The position numbers and the translations under genes are program-made. Positions 1 to 13,413 of a stretch of 64,000 bases of DNA are shown here, piece after piece. The notes under the pieces were generated by a model that saw nothing but the letters and a program-made list of their open reading frames with translations, was not told the origin of the DNA and made no database searches. Position 1 is the first letter of the stretch. Each line of letters opens with the position of its first letter. Source of the stretch: Staphylotrichum longicolle (lineage: Eukaryota; Ascomycota; Sordariomycetes; Sordariales; Chaetomiaceae); NCBI GenBank assembly GCA_019096155.1, contig JAHCVI010000001.1, positions 14,161,243 to 14,225,242 of the forward strand. The letters are read 5' to 3'.

Positions 1-1663
1 TTCCAGGGCGGATAGACCGACTGGCGGAGTGTCTTGCCAAAGCGCATCGTCGCGGGGGGGAGACTGCTGCAGCAGCCGGTGCGGGATGACGATATCTCAG
101 AAAAAAATTGACTTAATTGTGCGCATGTACCATAGAAAAAAAGAATGCGATCAACGAATATCCTCGTCAACGAGCCTCGTGTGGACGGTTCGCCTGACCC
201 GCCGCTGTCGGCTGCGAAACACGCGAGTGAGGGAAGAAGGTCGAGCTTCCATGGTCCATGGTCCACTCGTCATTGCCCCCAACTGCCCCCACCAGCGGCG
301 CAGATCCCGGAGCACGCCCCACAGTACTCGATGCATTTTGCATGGTTGTTAGCAGCAGACTTGAATCGCAGAGGAGAAGTACCATGATGTGCCCAACGAT
401 TGAGAGATAAAACTCCAACGTTTCTCCATGGGTTTTCATTCATATTTTTTACCTTCTTGGAACTACGTTCTGGAGCATTTACCAAGATTCCTGCTACACA
501 TCTTGCTACCTTTATTACCGGATTGTCGTACCCCTCTACGACCTGCGCCTTCGAGACCCCGTACCTGCAGCACCGCAGCCATTGACCAATCGATGCCCCA
601 CGTGTTTTGAGGAACCGACAAGCTTTTGGCTGTTGTGGGGATCTTCAGCGTGTTCTGGCCCAATGCCACATGTGATGCAAGAGCCACACAACAAGACACT
701 GTCTCCGTCTTGGGGTGACTGAAAACAAGGCAATTGAGTAGTCACATTTCTTGTCATCCTGCAGCAGAGATCTTGGTTCTCAATAAGTGTTATGGAAAGA
801 AGCGAGAAGAAAAAGAGAAAGAAATGAAAAGAAAAGGAAAGGAAAAAAAAGGGGAAGAAAAAACAGAAAGAGGAAAAAGGAAAGAGGAGAAAAGAGAAAG
901 GGAAAGAAGAAAAGCAAGAAAAAAGTAAGAAGAAAAGTAAGAAGAAAAGTAAGAAGAAAAGTAAGAAGAAAAGTAAGAAGAAAGTAAGAAAGTAAGAGAA
1001 AAAGTAAGAAGAAAAGTAAGAAGAAAGGCAAGAAGAAAGGCAAGAAGAAAGGTAAGAAGAAAGGTAAGAAGCAAAGTAAGAAGAAAGGTAAGAAGGAAGG
1101 TAAGAAGGAAGGTAAGAAGGACGGTACGAAGGAAAAAAGAAAGACAGAAGGAGAGAAGAGAAAAACAACAATACTGTGTATAGAAGGCACTAGTTAGGTG
1201 AGATGTCAGCATGTCAAGGTTATGTTGGTGATTTGGTGTAGGTGCTCCTCTGTTTACCAAGGCGAGGACAACGACATTTTCATGGCAAACACACACCCAC
1301 ATAAAACCTCACCTAAACTCTGCTCAGAATCAATTCAACACAGTACATCTCATCTAGCATAAGCATAGCAAGTGCGCGCGGTGCAAAAACAGACGCCGCC
1401 TTCCGTGTCCAATGCATCACCATCACCACGCCAGATCCAAACCCTCCCCTACACACGACCACAACCCCTGAGACCGATCAACCAACTGACTGACTGACTG
1501 ACGACTGCTGCTGATGATGCTTGTTGCGGAATGGTATCAATCAAAATCAAGATCAAGGAATGAAGCTATGCCCAGTGATGTAGAGAAGAAAGAAAATGTG
1601 AAAAGAAAAAAAGATGTCCACAGCCCGTCTTCTGCTACCCTATCTCGACCTCCCTCATCCTCT
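1..1663. other. Intergenic region 3' of glutamate synthase
   Basis: No gene is supported here. The stretch holds the purine-rich minisatellite described separately and a short TGAC repeat around 1487-1503. Open frames on the minus strand across 536-1302 are Ser/Phe/Leu runs produced only by the repeat. The remainder is probably the 3' UTR and terminator region of the minus-strand glutamate synthase gene. Confidence 0.7.
785..1160. repeat. Purine-rich minisatellite (unit about 11-12 nt, GTAAGAAGAAAA-like)
   Basis: About 375 bases on the plus strand are almost entirely A and G, with one T per unit in the core. From roughly 915 to 1125 the unit is a degenerate 11-12-mer such as aagtaagaagaa, with variants carrying GGC or GGT in place of AGT. 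It lies about 500 bases beyond the stop codon of the glutamate synthase gene and so is outside any coding sequence. The strand asymmetry is complete enough to create long spurious Lys/Arg-rich and Ser/Phe-rich open frames. Such tracts arise by slippage; no function is implied. Confidence 0.9.
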
Positions 1664-2677
1664 TCAGGCGGCAGCCACCGCAATCGCCTCCGCCGCAAAC
1701 ACCTCCTCGGCCGAGCGCCTGACTATGCCGCCCGTGACCGGCAGGTTGGTGCACTTCTCGAGGTAGAGATCGACCTCGCGCGCCGCCTGGCGACCCTCGT
1801 TGATGCCCCTGAAACACAAACCCAGTCAGCATCCTTGTTGTATCAATGGGAGAGAGGCGGAAAAGCTTACCAGACAATCAACGACTGCCCCCTGCGGCAG
1901 TCACCCGCCGCAAACACGCCCTCCACGTTCGTGCAGTACTTGCCCTGCGGCGTCTTGACGTTCTTCCTCGCGTCCTTCTCAATCTCGTCGCCCAGCACCC
2001 TGCCCTCGGGGCCCAGGAAGCCCATCGACAGCAGCACCAGGTCCGCGGGGAAGAACTGCTGCGAGCCCTCGACCTTCTTCATGTCCCAGCCGCCCGACGC
2101 CGACTTGGTCCACTCGACGCGCACCGTGTTGATGCCCTTGACCTTGCCGCTGCCGTCATCGACAAACTCCTCCGACATGATGCAGAACTCGCGAGGGTCC
2201 TTGCCCATGTGCTGGCGCACCTCGGTGTGGCCGTAGTCCACGCGGTAGATGCGCGGCCACTGCGGCCACGGGTTGTCGCGCGCGCGCTCCGGCGGCGGCT
2301 GCGGAAGCAGCTCAAAGTTGATGACGCTCTTCGCGCCGTGGCGCACCGAGGTGCCGATGCAGTCGTTGCCGGTATCACCACCGCCAATAACGACGACGTT
2401 CTTGTCCTTGGCCGAGATGTACGAGCCGTCGGCCAGCTCCGAGTCGAGCAGCGACTTGGTGTTCTTATGGAGGAACTCCATCGCAAAATGGATGCCCTCG
2501 AGGTTGCGGCCCTTGATGGGCAGGTCGCGCGCGACGGTCGCGCCCGTCGCGATGATGACTGCGTCGTTCTGGGCCTTGAGGTCCATGAGCTGCACGTCCT
2601 CGCCGACAGCCACGCCCGTCTTGAAGTTGATGCCCTCGGCCGCCATGAAGTTGGTGCGTCTCTCGACGATGCGCTTG

Positions 2678-2709
<32 letters not shown>

Positions 2710-5700
2710 TAGACCGCCGAGACGGTCGGCACGCTCATACACGGTGACGGTGTGGCCCGCCTTGTTCAGCTGATCCGCCGCCGCGAGACCGGCAGGGCCG
2801 GACCCGATAACGGCGATCTTCTTACCCGTGCGCACCTTGGGCGGGTTAGGAACCATCCAGCCCATCTCGAAGCCACGATCAATGATGGCGCACTCGATCG
2901 ACTTGATGCCGACGGGGTCCTCGTTGATGCCAAGTACGCAGGCACCCTCGCAAGGGGCAGGGCACACGCGGCCAGTGAACTCGGGGAAGTTGTTGGTCAT
3001 CAACAGGCGGTTGAGAGCGTCTTGCCACTGGCCCTGGAATACCAACTCGTTCCATTTGGGAATGATGTTGGAGATGGGGCATCCCGTGTCCGACTGGCAG
3101 AAGGGGACACCGCAGTCCATGCAGCGAGCGGACTGGTACTTGAGCTCGTCCTCGTCCAGTCTCTGCGACAGCTCGGCCCAATCCTTGGTCCGCGTCTTCG
3201 CGTTGCGGTATTTCTCAGACCGGCGCTGGTATTTAATGAAGCCGCGAGTCTTGTCCAGGACGAGTGCCTTCTTCTTGTCGGCTGCGTCGTCTCTCACGCT
3301 CTCCTCAATATCCTGGAGCTTGGCGCCCGTCTCCTTCTTCGCCTTCTTCTCCTTCTCCTCCTTGTTGGGAGTACCGCTAGGGATGATAGGGAGATTGTAC
3401 TCGGCCCGCTTAGCCTCCGCCTTCTTAGCAGCCTCTTCCGCAAGGACACGCTTGTAGTCGACGGGCAGGACCTTGACGAACCGCGGCAGAGCACGGTTGA
3501 AGTCAACCAGGATGCGAGCCGCGAGCTCGGAGCCCGTGTAATGGTGGTGATCCTCGATGAGACCGCGCACATAGGCGATTTCCTCGGGATCCTCCAGCCC
3601 GCTAGCCTCAACCATCTCGGTGTTGAGCTTAGACAGGAAGTCCTTCTCGATATCGAGAACATAGGCGATACCACCAGACATACCAGCCGCGAAATTGCGG
3701 CCAGTGCTGCCGAGAATGATGACGCGACCGCCAGTCATGTACTCGCAGCCGTGGTCACCGACACCCTCGACGACGGCCGTGGCACCCGAGTTGCGCACAG
3801 CGAACCGCTCAGCGGCCACACCACGGAAGAAGCAAGTACCGCTGGTGGCGCCGTACAAGCACACGTTGCCAATGAGGATATTCTCCTCGGCCTTGAACAC
3901 GGCCGAGCGCGGCGGGTAAACAATCAGGCGACCGCCGGACAGACCCTTGCCAACATAGTCGTTGGAATCACCCTCCAGCTCCAAGGTGACACCAGGGGCA
4001 AGGAAGGCGCCGAATGACTGGCCAGCGGAACCCTTAATGTTGACATGGACCGTATCCATGGGCAACCCTTCCAAGCCGTATCGCTTAGAGATCTGGTACG
4101 AAAGAGACGTGCCCATGGCACGATCGGTGTTGACAATGTCACACTCGATGCGAGAGGGCAGGCCCTTGTCCAGCGTCAGCTCGGCCTCCGAGATGAGCTT
4201 GTTGTCCAGGCGGACGTAGAGGCGGTGATCCTGCTTGCGGACGTTGAAGGTAGCAACGCCCGGGCGGAGCTTGTGCGCAGGAGTGAGAATGAGCGACAGG
4301 TCAATGTTGGCAGTCTTCTTGCTCTTGATGTCATCGCGGACCTTGAGGACCTCAGCGTGACCGATCATCTCGTTGACTGTCCGGAACCCAAGCTTGGCCA
4401 TGATGGCGCGGAGCTCGTTGGCGACATAGTAGAAGAAGTTGATGACATGCTCGGGAGTGCCAGTGAACTTCTTGCGGAGCTCCGGGTCCTGGGTAGCAAT
4501 GCCGACAGGGCAAGTGTTCAAATGGCATTTCCTCATCATAATGCAGCCCATGGCAATCAAGGGAGTCGTAGCGAAACCCCACTCCTCGGCACCCAGCAGA
4601 CAGGCGATCGCAACATCGCGACCAGTCCTCAGCTGGCCATCGGTTTGGACAACCACACGACCACGGAGGTCGTTCAGGACAAGCGTCTGGTGAGTCTCGG
4701 CAAGACCCAGCTCCCACGGCAGGCCGGCGTACTTGATACCGGTCCAGCGGGAGGCACCAGTACCGCCGTCGTGGCCCGAGATGAGGATGTGGTCGGCCTT
4801 GGCCTTGGCGACACCGGACGCCACGATACCGACACCCGTCTCCGACACCAGCTTGACCGAGACACGCGAGCGCGGGCTCGAGCACTTGAGATCGTAGATG
4901 AGCTGCTTCAAGTCCTCAATGGAGTAGATGTCGTGGTGCGGGGGAGGCGAGATGAGGCCGACGCCCGGAGTGGAGTGACGAGTGCGGGCAATCGACTTGG
5001 ACACCTTGTGGCCGGGCAGCTCGCCGCCCTCACCAGGCTTGGCGCCCTGGGCCATCTTGATCTGAATCTCGTCAGAATCGGCCAGGTAGGCAGACGTGAC
5101 ACCGAAGCGGCCAGAGGCGACCTGCTTGATGGCCGAGCGCATGGTATCGCCGTTGGGCATCCGCTGCGAGCGCTCCGGGTCCTCGCCACCTTCGCCAGTG
5201 TTGGACTTGCCGCCGAGCCTGTTCATGGCGACGGCCAGGGTGGAGTGGGACTCCATCGAGATGGAACCATACGACATGGCACCAGTGCAGAAGCGGCGCA
5301 CGATCTCGGTCCACGGCTCGACCTGGTCAATCGGAATGGGCGTGCAGTCGTCGAACTTGAAGTCAAGCATGCCGCGGAGCGTGCATGCCTTGATCTGTTC
5401 GTACTCGGACCGCGAGTACGCCTCGTACGACTTGTCGTTCTTCGTCCGGACAGCGTCTTGGATGTTGGCGATGGACGTCGGGTCGTTGATGTGCGCCTCG
5501 CCACCGTCACGCCAGTGGTACTCGCCAGACTCAGGCAGGCCGGCAACAGAGACGGTCTCACGCGAAGGGAAACCACGCTCATGGAAACGGAAAGCATCCT
5601 CGGCAATGAGCTCAAAGGTGACACCCTTGATGCGAGAAGCGGTGCCGCGGAAGCAGCGGTCGACGACAGAATCGTCGACGCCGAGAGCCTCGAAGATCTG

Positions 5701-8336
5701 AGCGCCCTTGTAGCTGGCGAGAGTAGAAATACCCATCTTGCTCATGACCTTGAGAATACCACCGTCGCACGAGTGCTTGTAGTTGCGGATGAGGACATCA
5801 TCCGGCAGCTTCTTCTTGATCAGCTTCTCGCGGTTGAGCTTCAAGATGCACTCCATGGCGAGGTAAGGGTTGATGCCGTCCACGCCATAACCAAGCAGAA
5901 CACACATGTGGTGCACTTCGCGAGCCTCGGCGGTCTCAACGACAATCGCGGCCATGGCACGCCACTTGTTGGCGACAAGGTGGTGGTGAACCATGCCGGC
6001 AGCGAGCAGAGTCGAAACGGCAACGCGGTCCTTGGAGGTGTTCCGGTCGGACAGGACAATGATGCGGTCCCGAGCCTCAATCGCAGCGGTGGCCTCGTTG
6101 CAAATGTAGTCAAGGTGCTTGATGTAGCCCTGGATACCGTCCTTCTTGGGGAAGGTGATGTCGATGGTCTTGACTGTCCACTCGGGGTAGAGGGTCGACA
6201 TGTTCTTCATGGCGTTGAACTCTTCAATGGAGAGGATAGGGCTAGGCAGGAGCAACCTGCCGGCCTGGGACTCGTCCATCTCAAGAAGGTTACCCTGGGG
6301 GCCGACATAGCACTCCAAAGACATGACGATCGACTCTCGGATCGGATCGATGGGCGGGTTCGTGACCTGGGCGAACAGCTGGCGGAAGTACTCGTAGAGC
6401 AGCTTGGGAGCGTCCGCCAAGCACGCGAGGGGTGCATCGTTGCCCATGGAACCAAGGGCTTCCTTCTCGTCCGAGGCCATAGGGGCAAGCAGCAAGCTGA
6501 CTTGCTCAAAGGTATAGCCGAAAGCGTGCAGGAGGGGATCCTCCTGCAGCTTGGTGGCATCGGGCTTTGCGGCCAGAGCGATGCTCTTGTTCTCCCCAAC
6601 CTTGTCGAGCACAGCAGGCATCGTGATCAGGTTCTCATCGAGCCAAGCCCTGAAGTCGTGACGGCTCGAGACAGCAGCCTTCAGCTCACTGTCATCGATG
6701 ATGCGGCCGGCCTGGGTATCGACGAGAAGCATGCGGCCAGGCTGCAGGCGGCCCTTCTGGATGATCCTCTCGGGGTCAACAGGAATAGTGCCGACCTCGG
6801 AGGCGCAAATGATGCGGTCGTCATCCATGACGTAGAAACGGCAGGGACGGAGGCCGTTGCGGTCGAGGTTGGCACCGCAGAACCGGCCATCGGCGAAGGT
6901 GAACAGAGCAGGACCGTCCCAGGGCTCCATCTGGCAGGCAGCCCACTCGTAGAATGCGGCCTTCTTAGGGTCCATCAGAGTGTTTCCTTGCCAGGCCTCA
7001 GGGACCATCAGCATAACAGCCTCGGGGAGGGAGAGCACGCCGTTAATGGTGAGCAGCTCGAGCACGTTGTCGAAGGCAGCCGAATCGGAACCGCCGTCCT
7101 CGACGACCGGATACAGCATCTCCAGCTCGTCTCCAAAAATATCGGACTGCATGACGCCTTCACGAGCACGCATCCAGTTTTTGTTCCCGCGCAGGGTGTT
7201 GATCTCACCTAAAAAAAGGACAGTTAGCATCTAGTTTGGCCGCATCTCTGAGATCCCATCTACTGCTTACCATTGTGAGCCGCCCACCGGAGAGGCTGGG
7301 CACGATCCCAGGAGGGGAACGTGTTGGTGGAGAAGCGCGAGTGCACGAGGGCAAAGTGAGCCTCATAGTCGGCATTCACCAAATCATGGTAGTATTGGTA
7401 GACCTGAACCGGCGCCAACTGCCCCTTGTAGACAATGTTCTTGTTGGACAGGGAGCAGATGTAGAACCAGTTCTGAAGCCCGACAGTATGAGTGGCCCGC
7501 TTCCTGAGGACATAGAGCTGCCTCTCAAAAAGCCGCTCGTCAAACTTTTCCGGGTCCGTCACCTCGGGAGCGTTGCCCGAGCCGTACGCAGACTGCAGCA
7601 CGACAAAAGGTTGAAGAATGGTGGGCTCCCGAGAGGCGGCAGCAGGACCGAGCAGTGTCGAATCCGTGGGAGGCTCTCGCCACCCCAGGACCCTAAGGCC
7701 CAATGACTCGGCAATATCTTCCAACTGCCGCTTGGACTCATGCAACGTCTCCTGGTCGGGCTTGAAAAACAAGTTCCCCACAGCATACTGGCCCAAGGGA
7801 GGAAGCTTGATTCCCTCTTCGCGCTCAAAGTTCTTGATAAAGAACTTGTGGGGGATAGAGGTCATGACACCCGCACCATCGCCATCTCGTGCGTCGGACC
7901 CCACCGCACCGCGATGGGTCATGTTGCAAAGAAGGTTCCGTGCTATGTCTGTTAGCTTTGCGGCGGCCGATAGGAAGTTGCAAGGGGCCTACCATCGCTG
8001 ACGATCTTGTGGCTAGGCTTGCCCTTGATGTGACTGTTGAACTGTTAGCCTCGAGTTCCAGCGTAGGCATTTTCCGAGGGACATACCAAGCGAAGCCGAC
8101 ACCGCAAGCATCCTTTTCGAGCGACGGGTCATACAAACCCCTAGAAACCGCAAATTAGTGGGTGCACCATGGAGAACAACGCGGGGGCGCTACGCAACGT
8201 ACTGCTTCACCGGGAGAGCGCCCGCCCAGGAGTCATTGTTCTCCGTCTGGTACTCATAAGGATGGTATTGCTCCGCTTCGGCGTCAATGTGTATTTGTCG
8301 GTCATCAAACTCCTCGGTGACCTTGATGACACCCAT
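1664..8336 (-). CDS. Glutamate synthase [NADH/NADPH], GOGAT, 2,127 aa, six exons
   Basis: Makes two glutamates from glutamine and 2-oxoglutarate, completing nitrogen assimilation with glutamine synthetase. Exons read on the minus strand are 8336-8203, 8140-8087, 8033-7993, 7942-7271, 7208-1871 and 1808-1664; every junction is GT-AG and keeps the frame. The start is the ATG giving MGVIKVTEEFDD. A propeptide of about 56 residues precedes the catalytic Cys57 (ACGVGFACHIKG) of the type-2 glutaminase domain. AHNGEINTLRGN spans the exon 4/5 junction. The 3Fe-4S cysteines of the FMN synthase domain lie near residue 1190 (CHLNTCPVGIA). The fused small subunit has 4Fe-4S cysteines near 1660 (CMDCGVPFC), an FAD motif near 1764 (VIGSGPAGLAAA) and a nucleotide-binding motif near 1905 (VVIGGGDTGND). 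The single-chain fusion and the length are usual for fungi. NADH versus NADPH preference cannot be told from sequence. Confidence 0.97.
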
Positions 8337-9452
8337 GCTAGGCAAGCTTGCTCGATGGATGCCTGCACGGGAGTATCGTCAAAGCGCTCGGGTTGACTTT
8401 GGGCCCAAGTCTGGCGCAAACAGGTGGGTATCGAGGTCGCTGTAAACGACTGAACGATCTGGGTTCACATCATGTTAGCTCCGGTCAGCGGGATTGCAAT
8501 GGTTGATATGAGGTTGAGCGATCTCGGGCCGAAGTTGAAAACAATGACGTGAGGTCCTATGGTCCGGGAACGGAGATGCTCAGGAGCCCGGTTGGCGCCG
8601 ACAGTTGGCCTTGTGTGGGGAAGTACATATGCATCGCCTTGGTAGACCCAGCAGGCAAAAGGCCAAGTTGGCACTGGGACGGAACGAGCTCGGAACGCAC
8701 ACACAGAGCCGGGATGAGCGAATTTCAGATCATCGGAAGCCAGCCAAGAAGGCGGCAGGATGTCTTGTGTTCCGTCGATTGTTTGGTTTCAGCAGCATCC
8801 CCCACCAGCAGCTGCTCCCTCGTGAGCCGTGAGGCTCGGGCGGAGGTAGCATCTCCATCAAGCTCACTCGGCCGTTACCGCCGGAAGCCCCCGTGCTGAG
8901 ACTGCCGAAGGGATATGGAGTCGCCGCTGTCCTGGCTAGTGCGCTGCAACGCGGCCAAGCGGAAACCGTCGCATCGCGGGCCATCCGCTCTCTGCGATAG
9001 CTCCCGATAGCCTTGCGGGCCACTGGGGCAGTGATGCAATGCAATGTAGCTGCAGCCAACCAATTCCAGGCGTGCCCATTCGTGGAGCCCCCAACTCGAC
9101 GCGGGATGACGACAGGGCGATTGCCCTGTGCCTTATCGTGCCCACGCGAGAGGAGGTTGCCGCTGATAGGACACGAGGTCTAGATCGGCAGCTCCAGACA
9201 CGAGCCGATATAGCATTTTGCCATTGTCGACGCAACCGAGTCGCTGGCCGCTCGAGGAAGTAACCAGTTCTGGTATTGTGCGGGAAGTCGAAGGGGGGTA
9301 AAGGTACCGAGGGAGATTGGTTGCGAGCTGGGAGAGGAGGGGAAGCGGGGCAGCAAACCCCCACCAAGACCCCCGTCGCAAGCACATGCCAATCCTTGTC
9401 TGGTCCCCAATCCGGACCACCAGCCAAAACGCCATTGTTTCTCCGGCCCGCT

Positions 9453-9480
9453 CGTGTGTGCGTGTGTGTGTGTGTGGTGT
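9453..9480. repeat. GT dinucleotide microsatellite
   Basis: An alternating GT run interrupted by one C sits in the gene-free region upstream of glutamate synthase. It is seen directly and has no assigned role. Confidence 0.85.
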
Positions 9481-9804
9481 CTGGTGTTCGTGTCGTGTGC
9501 TGCCACTCTGATCGAACTGTGGAAAGCAATCGGAAATCGCCATGGGCTCCTCCCCGAATCGTGTTCATTTTGCACTTGCTGCATCGTTTTCAGGTGGTGC
9601 GACGTCGATTCGCTCAACGTCCACAAGGCGACACATCTGAGGTATGTATGCCCTGCGCTGGCTGTGCGACCAGTTCGGGGTTGTAGCTCGTCGGTGTAGC
9701 TCGTGCCTCAAGCCTTCTCCGGGTCGAATCATGTCGAAGTCCACTCGGGTACCGGGCCATTGGAGCACGCCGGATCGCATCTTGTCTTCCACGGCGGGGT
9801 TGTG

Positions 9805-9828
9805 TGGTGGTGGTGGTGGTGGTGGTGT
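9805..9828. repeat. GGT trinucleotide microsatellite
   Basis: About eight GGT units lie in noncoding sequence upstream of glutamate synthase. They are directly visible and no open frame uses them convincingly. Confidence 0.85.
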
Positions 9829-12800
9829 GTGCGAGGAAAACACTGCAAGCGACTTACCAATTGACTTGAAATGCAACTCGGGAGCAAAGTCGCGAGCACG
9901 CTGTTTGCTGGGCAAGACTCCGGGATGAGCGCGATGCCGATGCCGGGGTGAGTGGGCTAAGAATTCGTGAAAGAAAGAAAAAAGAGAGGGAAGAAGGGAA
10001 TCGCAGTTGGGGGGAGGGGTGGCGACTGTGCTTTTATGAGCGAGTCGGCGATGGGAACTGACGCAAGGTCCCAGTGCACCCTGGGCACCCCCAGGAGATT
10101 TTGCTGTTGGTCTGCGTGTCTCTCGTTCAAGTCAATTGGGCTGGGCGTCCGAAGCGGAGCAGAACTGGCCAAGGCAAGCTGCGTATTGCAGGGGGTGGAG
10201 TGGAAAGAATGTCGGATGCTGAAGCAGTGACATGTGTTGAAGGCAACTGCTCGCATCGGCATGGTGGGGGGTGCTGTGGTGGGGACCCTGGTCGGTTGAT
10301 GGGTGGAGCGCGTATTCGTCCAGTGCTGGCTCCAATCAGGGCAGCGCCCGGGTGCATGCTGTCGAGGCTGTCTGGCCACTTCCTCCCAATTCTGTCTCGG
10401 GGTAGGGATAGATGGAGAATCGAGCGAACAATGGGCAGGCGACTTTTACGAATACCTCTCCTGTCTCTTCTGTCTTGTTGTTCGGCCTGCAGCACGTTGC
10501 AGTTTATCAAATCGAAATCGAAATGCAGCGGTGTTTCTAAGCTGGGGAAAAGCACCATGTGGTGCAATAGGACCCAAAAGGTGCAATGTGTTTTCGGGAC
10601 AACAATCTTCTGATCGTTCGGGTCCTACCCGTTTCAGCGACTGAGAGACGGGTGATGGCATCCTGGAGGCGCTCACATCTCTGCCGTTGCATTTCGTTTT
10701 TGACTCCTCAGAGGATGGTTGTAGGTCACCTCAGCATCCTCGGGCTGAGGAAGACGAGCTGGCTTCACGAATGTACCCCACACTGGGCTGCATCTTGCAT
10801 GTCCGAGACGGGCTAGCCCAAGATCCACAAGCATTGCCTGCATGCGAGGCACCCACAGCACGTTTGAGATCCTGGACAGCGACCGGGGTCCGAAAGTTGG
10901 ACGTCAACCGCCTTGCTTGGGTTTGAGCCAATCAGGCCAGACGGTTTTCAAAGACGGCAGCCGATGTCGCCAGCACAAGCGCCAACCAAGGAGGCATGCG
11001 GAGAAGGACCCTGGAAACCCTGTCTGCCGGTGTTGATCGTGGACTACTTTTTTGCCTGCCTTCGCAAACCCAAAGGACCAGAGTTGCAGCACATGGTGCC
11101 CCGGGAACGGTAGCTGGAGACCCCGCATTGTTCTGTCGCTTCTTCGTCTCACTTTGACTTCTCATGGGGCCCGACGGTAGAGGCGCGAACAACATTTCCA
11201 GGCTTGGTTACCTAGGTTCCACTGTTTCCCAATACAGAGCTCGACCGTTTGTACTGTCCAGTTACCTTGCTCAATTTGCGGCGAGAACCTGCAGAGACAG
11301 AACGAAAGAGGAAAGGCGACACGAGATGAAATGTGGCCGAAATAGCGACACGCAAGCCGCGCGAAATGCCCAAAACGGCGAGGAAGGATGGTTCACATCC
11401 GCATCCGCAAGCAGAACTTCGGCACCTCTTGTCTGCAGTCGACGCTGTTCCTTCATGGCCTGAGCAAAGGTGCTACGAAAGGGTGCTGTAAAATGAATTA
11501 TCAAGACGCCAGATGGCTCTTACCAATCAGACCACCCACGCCACAGCTCCCTATCCCTTATCTTGCATCAGTGGGGCAGCCTTGTCTTTGCCCAGCCTAT
11601 GGGGAGCACGGGATGGCTTGCGGAGCGGGTTTAGGGGATCGCCCTACGCACAGACGAGACGGAGCCAAGCATTTTGGCCTCACGGCCACCAGAAACCGAG
11701 GAAGAAACCGCCGGGCCTAGGTTGGTGGGGTTCACGGCCGTTTCGCAGAAGCTGGTACGGCAGTGGTGGTGCTCAAGTTGCATATTGCGGCGCCAGATCA
11801 GCTGCTGTGTGTCTGTATCCGGAGTTTAGCCCAAGCTGCAGCTTCTTGGGCTCTCCGAGGTTCATGACGAGCCCGAGTCTTTGGCTCTCTCGACACTGAA
11901 CCAACCACTCATCATTTTGGAGGGGTAACTACCCAACGGACAGGGCAACAGTAGGTACACTACTTCGGTCACACGAATACCCCGGCTCTCAATCCGAATG
12001 CCACTCCACTTCGTGGGGGCACTCGTGGGTGTCTGCACGAATACAGGCGGTTTGGCTTCCAACATCTGCTGTGCGTGCTGTGCGTGCTGCGCTCGGCCAG
12101 CTCTGCTCCACCTCCTGAAGCTGGACGGTAAGAGTCACCCTGATCCATTGTTCCGCGGACGCACCACCAAGCATCTCGTAAATGAGCTGTTGCCGCCAGC
12201 CCGACCGGTATCGGCGTCGCCGCTGCTCCCAATTGGCCTTGCGGGCAGACCGCCGTCAGCCACGGCGAAGATCATGCGAGCCCAGCAGTCCAGCCGAAGC
12301 CGACAACGCCAGACCCGAGAAATCTCCTGTCCAACTCGGCAGCCGAACGGCAGGGTAAAAAGGAAAAAGCAGACCGAGCGCTTCCTCGGAGAACCAGCGC
12401 TGCGCAGTCGGCGCTGTGCCCACGCTCAACAGGTGCCTGCTGTCGTTCAAGTCCCGGGAATTCCCGAACCATGAATCCACTAGCGTGGGTGGACACGAAA
12501 ACTGGCCGCACCTTCATTTGGCAGTTCCTGTCTCAGCGACGACCTTGGATGCATGCTAGGGGCCTAGGTCCGCAGACAGCATGGCAATGGATGCAGGCAC
12601 CGCTTCGCAAGGTTGCAGGAGTTGGTTCTGATTACCTCATAGAATCTCAAATTCCCCGTTGACAGCCTCGGGAACCAGCGACCCCTGGATTCCGCCCACC
12701 GGGTTAGACGGCACCGAGGAATTGGCATTGTGGATTTGTGGGATACCGACTCCGTAGCACAGGCATATGTGACGGAGCGAATGGCGGCTGCCGACTTGCC

Positions 12801-13413
12801 TCGGTCTTGGATGAAGCAACTGTTCGCGTGCTCTTCGACAACTGGCCGGGCGAGCCCGGAGTCGAAGGGACAATTTCGCCGAGAGACCGCTGTTTGTGCC
12901 AAGGGGCGATTTGAAACGCACGCAGTTTGACTGGCTCAGCAGATTCACACGTTGCGAGGTCATGGTAAGATTCTGGTGGCAAAAAGAACAGCAGAGGAGG
13001 GGCCATTCAGGACTTGCTGATTTCAGGGAACAGAGAGACTCTGGTGGGGCCGATTTTAGCCTGCCGCGGCCTTGTGCGGAGGATCCCTGCTTGCCTCAGC
13101 CTTCCCGTGCACGGACGGTATCGAGGCTGCCATGATGTGGGGTAAGTATCTTGTCTACCGTGTGAGCTGCACAAAGATTTGAGCTTTCACACTATCGAAT
13201 TTGTGCCATCATCCAACACCACATTTGCATGGGCCACAGCGCGACGCGACACAGCTTGGAGATTACAGGAAACGCACCAGCACGGCAAGGACATCAATGG
13301 CTACTTCACTGAAGATCAAATACAACTGATCCATCTTGGAGCTTTCCTCCTCTGGAATTGAGCCCGGGCTCTGACGCGACACCCTGACAAACACCAGAAC
13401 CAGGACCGCAGCC

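Larger units (their letters stand above)
8337..13413. other. Gene-free region of about 5 kb between glutamate synthase and APC15
   Basis: No open frame here exceeds about 210 codons, and none shows protein-like composition or a consistent exon chain. Plus-strand GATA motifs occur at 8996, 9006, 9165 and 9207, about 660-870 bases upstream of the glutamate synthase start. Simple repeats are a GT run (about 9453-9480) and a GGT run (about 9805-9828). The region probably contains the promoter and leader of the glutamate synthase gene. A noncoding RNA cannot be excluded from sequence alone. Confidence 0.6.

Noticed and set aside
780..1302. Ser/Phe/Leu-rich minus-strand frames of 136-211 codons
   Set aside because: They are translations of the purine minisatellite.
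4045..7212. 1,055-codon open frame on the plus strand, and another of 421 codons at 2752-4017
   Set aside because: They lie exactly antisense to the main glutamate synthase exon. GC-rich codon use removes stops from the opposite strand; the sense protein is unmistakable.
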